Shown here in pieces: positions 51,251 to 60,000 of a stretch of DNA of 60,000 nt. The notes beneath the pieces were generated by a model. The model ran no database searches, was not told the origin of the DNA, and saw nothing but the letters and a program-made list of their open reading frames with translations. The stretch is from Glandiceps talaboti (taxonomy: Eukaryota > Hemichordata > Enteropneusta > Spengelidae): the NCBI RefSeq assembly GCF_964340395.1, contig NC_135550.1, positions 12,290,908 to 12,350,907 of the forward strand. The letters run 5' to 3'. Position numbers and translations under genes: made by a program. Every line of letters starts with the position of its first letter. Positions within the stretch are counted from its first letter, which is position 1.

Positions 51251-54200
51251 TATATATAATTACAATGTCTCTAGAATTCATCCGTTCACATTATAGTCCG
51301 TGATTTATACGATTATATTGACCTAATTATAATTAATACAAAGTTTAGAATTCTGGAAATCGATTTTGTATTCATTGCCTTGCATTACAATGGATCTCAA
51401 TACAATATTGCTACAACAACTAAAAATAGTATATCTATAGGCATAACATTTTACGGGAGACCATCAGAAAAAATTAACTCGTAACCCGAAGATTACTACC
51501 AGCATAAATTGTAGATATTATCTTCAGAAACACACACATATATGTGTTATATAATGACTTGCAAATATAAATTTATTCATTCATTCATTCATTCTCCTTC
51601 AAAAATGATATTAACGCAAAGGAGATTTAACCGTTCGCGTAATGTTACCACTGTGATGTTTTGAAATTAGACCCAGTTCTCTTGAGAGAGTAAATTGCCT
51701 ATAAAATTTAAGTTGTTGGAGTCAGGTCAAAGTTGTGGAGGTACCAATCATTAAATAAAGAAAGCGTATATACATATATCAAAATCGTTCAAATTGGCAC
51801 TTCTCTGTATTTTAGTATGCTTTAAGAAAGTAGATGATGGTACTATTAAAGTAATTTATTTATTCATTTCCTGAGTGTGGTCGGTAACCACTTTCCTGGG
51901 ATTCCCTCCACGCTGATTTACTTTCACAAAATTAAGTTGTCGGGCTATTTTTCTCATGTAAAGGTATTCACAAATGTTATATCAGTCGCATTTTGTATCG
52001 TTACGGTATTTCTAAAGGTACACTCGCCTCGGATATACAACGCCACTAAACGTTTTTACCCCAGTGTAATGTTCCTACACTGTCACTAATAAAATCGTAC
52101 GCGTGAGCTAATCGACCTTAAAACTTACAATAGTGACTTACTAAGTTGATATATACTTCCCCTTTCCGGCTCAGTTGTATTCGCCAGTCTACTTTTCATA
52201 TTGAACATTCATTAGTCGATTTCTACATGCTATGATAGACACAGAATTACATCTGGGCAGCCATGAAAAAATCTATCAATACAAAGCGAAACTTCGCCAA
52301 AGGAAGCATTCCAGTTTGTAAGCGGCTCTACAAAACCCCGTCTTAAAAATTCGGTTAAAAGAAGAAAGATTCACTCTACTTAATCAACTGCAAAATAGCT
52401 CTAATAGGAGCACAAAGCATTTCTAGGAATGCGAAGGAGTGGGTTTTTTTCACGTTGTGAATTTCATCAAATTCTAATTAGCTTTAATGAATGATACTTG
52501 CAATGATTTCAATAAAAATCAGAACAGAGAGATATTGTTTGTTGACTTACAGGTCTAAAAAGTCAATATCCCGTCTGAATTCGATATCGACCAGTCTGTG
52601 AGCTGCTTACCAACCAACCAACCAATCTGTTGGATTTCCTGCGAAAAAAGGAATAAGTAATAACTCACCCCGTTATCTGTTAATACAGTTCTTGCATCCA
52701 TTCGTTTATTGTCTGGCATATATTTGCCATCGTTTTATATACTTGAACAGCAGATGAAACTATCATAGATTAGAATATGGGCTTCTATAGTTCACATTTC
52801 CAAACACAGACATAGCTAAGGCACAGAGATAATATGCATGTCTGCTGTTACAATAAATGACATAAGTCTTTTATCTTTTCACATTGCGTAAAGGGGTTAG
52901 GATAGATTGGTTGTCGGCTACGCACCATCACGACTATACAGTATTACACAAATGGGGGGATAAAAAATAACGTGGAGAGAGAATGAATTGTTGTTCAAAA
53001 TGGGCTTTGCACCTAGTAAGAGTTTTATTAGAAGATCTTGCCATCTTAATGTGAAACCTCTGATCAATCGGATCATTGGCCATTTTACAGCATTAATCCC
53101 CAAGCCATACAGTCTATCGCTTGTGATTAGCGTTTTAGTGAACCACTAAGGGTAGATTATGCTGCACTGAATGGTGTTAATCTTACTACATTAATTCGTT
53201 TTTATTCAGCACTTTCTAATGGGCCTATTTTGATATTACGTCTCGACTGGTCCTATTACACTAGAGTAAAGTTGATTTGCCTACTGATTGCACACCATGA
53301 CTTGTATTCACATTTAACCCCCCCCCCCCCAAGTCTATGCACTTATTTTGATTGACCTTGAATGTTATGAAAGTCATGAGGTGGGCAGGATCAGCGGCAT
53401 CGGAAAGCTCGCTTCGTTTTTTGTGTGTGGAAATCATGTTTTGTAGATCAGACATAAGGTTTCCCAATATACTATGCGTTTGCATGTCAAAAGGATGAAT
53501 ACCAAGTGTTAGTGCAATTTTATATTACATGCTGGGTATCGCTGTAACATCAATCTTCTGTAAGGCCGTGGCAGCACATCAGTCATTGACAGAATGAACG
53601 TTTTACGTGTTGTAACATATTAGAGAAGTGGCAAGCTAACCGTGGAGTTTGCAGGCAAGATGCAGGCTACGTCTTTGTATTCATATAAGCAAGCAACCAG
53701 AGTTGCATGAACGATTATCATTGATTGTAGAAAGCAGTTTATTGAACTCTTTTATGTCTTTGAGGTTGAAGTTGTTGCCTGGTGTGTGGTTAACAGCCAA
53801 GACATGAGCATCCCCATAGGGCACTCACTACAATCAACAATAAACACAAAATATGATGTGGTTTCTTTGTGTTTGCAGACATATAATATTAATCTTGCGT
53901 TTACTGTACAGACTAAACGCCACGCTAAGCTTACCAGTGCTATAATATGTGAATCAATTAGTTTGGTGAGATATCCATGAGAAGTAGATCAGAATCACCC
54001 TACAGATTATATAGCTACACATTTTGAAAGGTTCACTGAATTGAAAAAACAAAAACAAAGAAAACCGGTTCATGTGCAATGTAGTTTTCTTAAGGGAAAT
54101 TCTACCAGCACTTGCGACTGTAGACAAATGTTAGATGGTAGTGAACAAGCTTTTTGAATCAGTAGGGAGACATTGCCATGTCAGTAGGGAAAACACTCCC

Positions 54201-57200
54201 GACAATCTCCACTTAAAAGGGAAGGCCACTCCAGGAAATCTCAAAGTTTTATGAAAATACATTTATTTCTTGTACTAGTAGCAGTCCACTTTAAAAGGTA
54301 TCCAGTAAATGCCCGGCAAAGATTTATCACCGAAATACGTTTTACAATTATCTGTTCAATTGATGAAGATTGGTGATCGTTTCCAGTATCCTATCCCACA
54401 GGATGAAGACTGAGCATCCACAGTACATATTCTTGTAAATTAGTGAAACACTGTCAAAGTGCTCATTTTTCACTTTCAGTAATTTTTTTTTACAAACGAC
54501 CAGATTTTGACAACATGGTTAAGAATATGTAACATTTTCAAACTATTTATGTTTTTTTAAAAAAAAACTGTTGGTTTTCTTAGGTAAAAGTAATGAATAA
54601 GTTATTGTTATACTTCTGAACATACTAGCTACTAAACGGAGAAATGATTTAAGGTTAGGAGGTAATTCATATATAAGGAAGAAACGATTGCAACTGGAAC
54701 AATCAATACTAGTATTATGGCGATTTCCTTTACTAATGATATCGCCTATTTGCAAGCAGACAGTTTATCTGGTAGATGTTACATGACCAACACAATTTAA
54801 TCAAGTAATCAGTCAATTGGTTCAGTGTAGTTCTCCTTTGCGCTCACTTCATGAGAGACAATAAATTACCTAATTGAAGACTGAATACAAAGAGCCCTTT
54901 CTGGTTTCCCGTTTGACATGGGCACGTATAAGTATTCACAAGGTTTGAAAATTGAACTATACATCACAATTCCACATAACTTTTATGTATGTTGAAATAG
55001 TATGCTTTATGACTTCATTTATTAACCAAAATTATTGATAGGTTACATGGAGAGTTTGGGATTCATTAATTTCGACTGTTATATTTTTTTGAGCTTAGTA
55101 GCTGTGACACCACGGCTGAAATTCATAGAGTTGTGTCTTAATCAGGTAAATGGGTATCACATACTATGGGTATATATGTTGGAGTCTCTGCAGTGTAAAG
55201 TTATTCCGTTCTCGTGTGATTCAATCTAATGATAACACAGCAAGATTAAACTATTCGAAACACACACTGAAAGACTTATCTTTACGTGCCTCAAGGATAT
55301 TGAATATTTAGTCTGATTAGTTTTCAATAAATCTGTACCCTTTCTCTTACAATCTTTGAACGAAGAGCCCAAATTCTACTTTAAAAAAAAAAAATAAAGT
55401 TATCTATTTAGAAGACGACGGAGACAGTGGACGACTGAACATTTAATGTAAGGCAGCACATTCACAAACGTTAATTAGATAGATAAGGATTATGTTCAGC
55501 TTGACTTGGATTAGATTTAATTCATCCACATATAGCCTTTATCTTGAACGTTAAAGTATTTTGATCATGGTCCGTATTAATACCAGGATAAGAACGCACA
55601 CTTCAAATATCATTCAAACGTGCAACATATGTTGATTACGTAAATCGATGAACTAAAACGAGCAGGAGTAAATATTTAGTATGTTCCGGGTGTCAAGTTA
55701 GATGATGAATACATTTCTGTCACATGTAGGCAAACTAAAAAAAAATGTTTGTAATCTAAAGGCTTTGGGCAGACACTCACGAAGTATCTCGATCATAATT
55801 ATGCATAAGGACAACATTTACTAAAGATTGAGTGAAAAATGAAAGAATGACCCCTAAAATAAACGTGAAGTCTAAGTCCTAGTAAGAGAAACGATTCTTG
55901 ACATGTCTGCGCTAAAAGACTTCACAAATGAAGTTAATGCAGTGCTGAAGATAAATAAGTAGTGCTACGATGATCTTTTGACAACTTCAACCATTACACA
56001 GGTATCCTCCAGCATGGTACTTCAGTAGAAACTAGATGCACTGAAGAAACTTTATAACGTCTCAACTAGAAACGTGCGTGTTGACAAGGGCATTAGTGGT
56101 TTTGACTATGCTGCGCCTCGTTTGCCATCGAAAGATAACAAGGACGATAGACGATCTACAAAGCTGATAATGGACCGATTTGGATATCTGATGAATCGAT
56201 TAGTTGTCGGTAATTTCCTAGGTCTGGTACTTAAAGAGAACAAGTCATGTTGGGGAAATCTAAATGGATTTAAGTTGGAAATCTTTTGTATGTAAAAGGA
56301 TGACTGCATCCGATATTACATATGCATATGACTAATCATACGAACGCCGCACTGTCCCTTTACCTGATATTATTATGAAAATGATATACAAGATATATAT
56401 GTATAGGCAGCATTATTACATCTTTTACGATATGAATTACCAATTATACGAGATAAATATTATCAAGATTATAATTCCATGTCGGCCTCTTGTATTATTG
56501 AAACACAAAAAGTTACTGATAAGGTTCGCTAAGTTAAACATGTATATATTTATGAATTACAAACGACACTAACTTATTCTACGTCTTATTACAGATCCCA
56601 CGTGACTGCAGCTACAAATAACTAAACTTTGAGGTAGGCTTGTATAAATTTACGTTTACAATTGTCAAGTTTGTTAAATATCAACATTTTATAAGAATAC
56701 ATTTCCCGTCTATATCTATTGTCATCAAATCCTTCTAAAAAGAGATAGCGTTTGTATTTTACAGACGTGTAGCTCACAGTCCCTTTAATTTAGTACAACG
56801 CTCAGCGGAGGTATCCCTGATTAGTAGCAAGTAATATTTAGACTTTTACTCATCATAGTTAATAAAGAATGACATTTATGGTAGGGTTGCAGCATAAATA
56901 ACATTAATACACATAGATTTTCATTCTTTAATGTTTGACTTATGTAGAATATTGAGTAAAAGGTTATAAACTATCACCATGACAACGTTGTATTCAGATG
57001 GAGCTTGTAAATATGCGTTTGTTGACATTGGCTTTCTTTTTCTTTATCATAATAAGCTCTGACTCTCATAACTCATAGCCATAGAAGAAGTAACGGTATA
57101 AAAATGCTGTTTCGAAACACATTTTCTCCAAGCAACTGTTATGACTTACATTGTATTACTTTCTTTTGAAGGGTTGCACTAAGAACACGAGAAAATGGCT

Positions 57201-59100
57201 TATCCATAGCAGAACGACTGATAAAATATTGGCTTTATGGGGGGGGGGGGGGGGGTTAAAGGTTTAAAGTGGCCATATGGATGAGAATTTGGTATTTATT
57301 TATTTTTGATTTTTAAAACAATTTTAAAATCATTGTGAAACAACATGGACAAAGTCGTTGCTTGTAACTCAATAAATTGCAAAATGCTAAAATATGTTCA
57401 AAGAGTTTGTTGTACGTACAATAACACACATTTTGCACATTTGTTAATCTTTTGCCTAACATTGCTTGTTCAAGTAGGGCGGTCATAGGGAGGAAAGTAC
57501 GACGTCATTGGGAGTCTAGCAGCTGCATTCACTACCTGTTAATTACCAAGTCCAGGAGTCTTTTTAGCGAACAACTATTTTACATCTTTATTACTGTCCA
57601 ATCTTTAGTAACGGACCTCAGCTGTCGTATAGATTATAAACCAGTCAAAAGTATTTGTCACATGATTAGCTCATGAAAAGTTTGCTTTTAGAAGGCACGT
57701 ATTTAATTTCGCAACTCCAAATAACGCTACTTCTGGTGGACTAACCGTATTTTATGATGTTCGTGAGACAAGAAACTAACTTACTTAACGTAGTTTGTAA
57801 TCTTTATATAGTTGGTTTTTGCATTTTAATGTAATTTGTAATCTTAACTGAGTTGTTCGGGTATTCTTAATTCGGTTTTGAGCCATGTTTTACAATTGGA
57901 ACAGAATGGCTGATTCGACTAATACTATCTTTAGTAACGTATCTACAAGTAAGGACCCACAGAATGTGGTTAGAAAAATCAAACATTATACATTCAAGTG
58001 TAATGCTAATTACTTGAAACTCTCTATTTGATTAGATTATTGTGTTGTTGCAAACAATACCTACCCATGTGTAGATTGTAATCTCTTTAAGGAGTAGCTT
58101 CTTGACTACATCAAATTGGTTACTAGGATAACAAGGAGCATTATTAATAATTGATGGATTGAATATAACTTAAGGTTATAAATAATTTCGGGGGAAAAAA
58201 AATCCGCAGTGATTTTCCTGAAATCAAATATTACGCACCAATGCGGCAATATTTGTACAATTTATGTATTACGTGATCTTTCCTGTCGGTCAGTTTATAT
58301 CTCAGTCATTGCATTTAATATCCTTCTTTGATGTAGGCATACGAACGTTAACTAACCATGGTTATTGTGTTTCCCTCTGATTCAGCAGGGTCTCCACGGA
58401 TATTACACGATATATTTTAGCAATCTAATACCAGATGAGATTGCATACTATATGTTTTCGTTGGTGAATATATGCAGGGTTGACACAATTTGTAGAGTCA
58501 GTTATTGTGTACACTGCTAGATTAAGGAGTTTACATGGTTTGATAACTTTTTTTTTTAATTACGTATTAATATTCACGCTGGCAAATCGATTCATTACGT
58601 TTTTGTTTGCATAGAAACCCATAAAGTGAGTAAAACTTTATACTACATGTAATAGTGTACACATAGTACATAACACAGTTCTCCTGTTCTAATTAGTTCA
58701 GAGACCTGCATACTTATAATTAACTGACATTTTCACGTGTAAATTTTAATTCCGTGTTATTTGGCTAGCCTTTCTCTTGCAAACAAACTTCCTAACTTCA
58801 GTTGTTGCACACGCGTTTAGTTCGTCACTATTTAGGGGCGTTAGCTTCTTCCTTTTCATACGCGACTACATGAATATGTACTGTCATTACAATCGCATGT
58901 TGATGTAATTTTACATAATGTTTAGACATTATAAATGCTAGTCGGAATTTTCAAAGTCGTGTTTTTATTGTAGTTTATATGGGAAAGTTCTATCACACCT
59001 CAGACGCAATATAAACTTATATTATCAAAGTAAGGCTATTAGCGTATAATAAGAAATATACACCCGGTGTCAGAGATGACATAAACTATGTTTATGCGAC
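51251..59100. other. About 7.8 kb of intergenic DNA with no supported gene
   Basis: Only short simple repeats are evident: (ATTC)n at 51573-51593, (ACCA)n at 52613-52624, a C run at 53319-53330 and a G run at 57240-57255. All frames are 60-90 codons, without recognisable domains. Confidence 0.5.
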
Positions 59101-59177
59101 ACAAATAGGATATTCATCGCTCAGCTGCCGTCTTTTCACCACATCGCGTATAGAGGAAGATGTTCTTCGCTTACACG

Positions 59178-59282
59178 AACAGACACACACACAGACATAG
59201 CCAGAGAGACATACAGAGAGACAGAGAGAGACAGACAGACTGAAAGACACATACAGAGACACAAACACTGACATATAGACAT
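59178..59282. repeat. (CAGA/GAGA)n imperfect simple repeat
   Basis: Purine-rich ACACAGAC, AGAGAGACATACAGAGAGAC and ACAGACAGAC units. The minus frame of Ser/Leu/Val/Cys is a by-product. Confidence 0.8.
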
Positions 59283-59754
59283 ATGTGCGTGTACTAATTA
59301 TAATACATTATAATGTGTGGATAAGTATGGCCATAGGGCAGGTGTATTAGCGTAACAAAACACACCATTCATTTGAGAGCATTCTCGACTTGATCGATCT
59401 GTGAACGGAAAATGTTCATCTAGGGTAATGATCTTGTTGACCCTTGCAAGTCGACGTAGTTTTTAAGCCTAGGAAAGGTATAGAATTGTCTTGATACGCT
59501 GTCCCTTCAACCTATCATGCATAGAGTAATTGTCTGAATGTTGAGAACGAGAAGCAACGTGTCAATCAACTAGCATAGTGTATAGTATGGGGTTACCAGG
59601 GACAAATCATTAGCTGGTAGTTTCTTCCCAGTGCATTGTACAATACTGCTCGAGGATACATGTCAATCTCTGAGAATAACAGCGTACAGAAACTTGTTAA
59701 AATAAAGAAATGAATGACGGGTGTATCAGTTGCTACGGTGCTCGATCTCATCAG

Positions 59755-59847
59755 GTACAAGTTTCGGTTACCCAGACTCTCGCCGCTGGGGGCTCTGCCT
59801 ACGAGACCTCCCCCCAAGCGAGAGTCTGGGGAAATTCCAACTTGTAC
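59755..59847. mobile_element. Small palindromic element, about 30-bp arms
   Basis: GTACAAGTT...CCCAGACTCTCGC (59755-59783) is mirrored by GCGAGAGTCTGGGG...AACTTGTAC (59818-59847). The loop itself contains GGGGG and CCCCCC that can pair. Similarity may continue outward (ATCTCATCAG versus the complement of GAGATTCC). It looks like a foldback MITE or hairpin element. Confidence 0.6.
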
Positions 59848-60000
59848 GAGATTCCAACATGTACTTTCGCGACAACTTATCACTTTTCAATTGAGTGATG
59901 CATCTAAATTATAACAAACAGGCTTTGTAAGCCCATTTTTATGACTTGGAAGAAATGTACTGTGTGACTCTCGGACGGGGTAGTTGAAAAGTGGTTTCCG
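59848..60000. other. Window end, nothing recognised
   Basis: No frame or motif of note. Confidence 0.5.

Overview
This is AT-rich animal nuclear DNA with one convincing protein-coding gene. Around that gene lie about 59 kb of intergenic sequence full of microsatellites, minisatellites and short inverted-repeat elements. There are no bacterial-style operons, CRISPR arrays or rRNA genes. The gene family (a muscarinic-type rhodopsin-class GPCR) and the abundance of (TATG)n, (TA)n, (GT)n and tRNA-derived repeats point to a bilaterian, most likely a marine invertebrate such as a hemichordate, mollusc or annelid. The sequence alone does not let me name the group.

Layout. 1-7,000: a (ACAT)n tract, a CACAC-type array, a tRNA-derived SINE-like head followed by a hairpin and a 31-bp minisatellite, a (GA)n tract and a (TATG)n tract. 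7,136-8,542 (minus): an intronless coding region for a 468-residue muscarinic acetylcholine receptor-like GPCR. A good splice acceptor lies 18 bp upstream of its ATG, implying a 5'UTR intron. 9,600-17,300: simple repeats, a 24-bp perfect inverted repeat with arms about 375 bp apart, a tRNA-like sequence at 15,893-15,966 (minus), and another (TATG)n tract. 18,990-20,955: a 33-bp satellite with 66-bp higher-order structure, then a complete 1,077-bp non-autonomous DNA transposon with 20-bp terminal inverted repeats and a TAA target duplication (PIF/Harbinger-like). 21,400-28,200: TA arrays, a 260-bp diverged tandem duplication, and (AATC)n/(AACC)n arrays. 30,742-31,368: an unrecognised 208-codon ORF. 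36,100-43,600: the most repeat-structured part, with a 25-bp and a 42-bp minisatellite, a near-perfect 63-bp-arm palindrome between TA arrays, and an intercalated A-B-A'-B' pair of inverted repeats. 43,600-60,000: mostly featureless single-copy-looking DNA with a G-rich strand-skewed block, a degenerate minisatellite and a small palindromic element near the end.

The receptor is probably a plasma-membrane amine or acetylcholine receptor. It keeps the transmitter-anchoring Asp and the tyrosine lid of muscarinic receptors. It has lost the canonical DRY tyrosine, the TM6 Asn and the TM4 Trp. Nothing else in the window can be tied to it functionally. The long tyrosine/histidine/cysteine-rich reading frames are translations of tetranucleotide and dinucleotide repeats, not genes. 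No clear new multi-gene system is visible. The best candidates for novelty are the receptor's altered pocket and the structured repeat elements.
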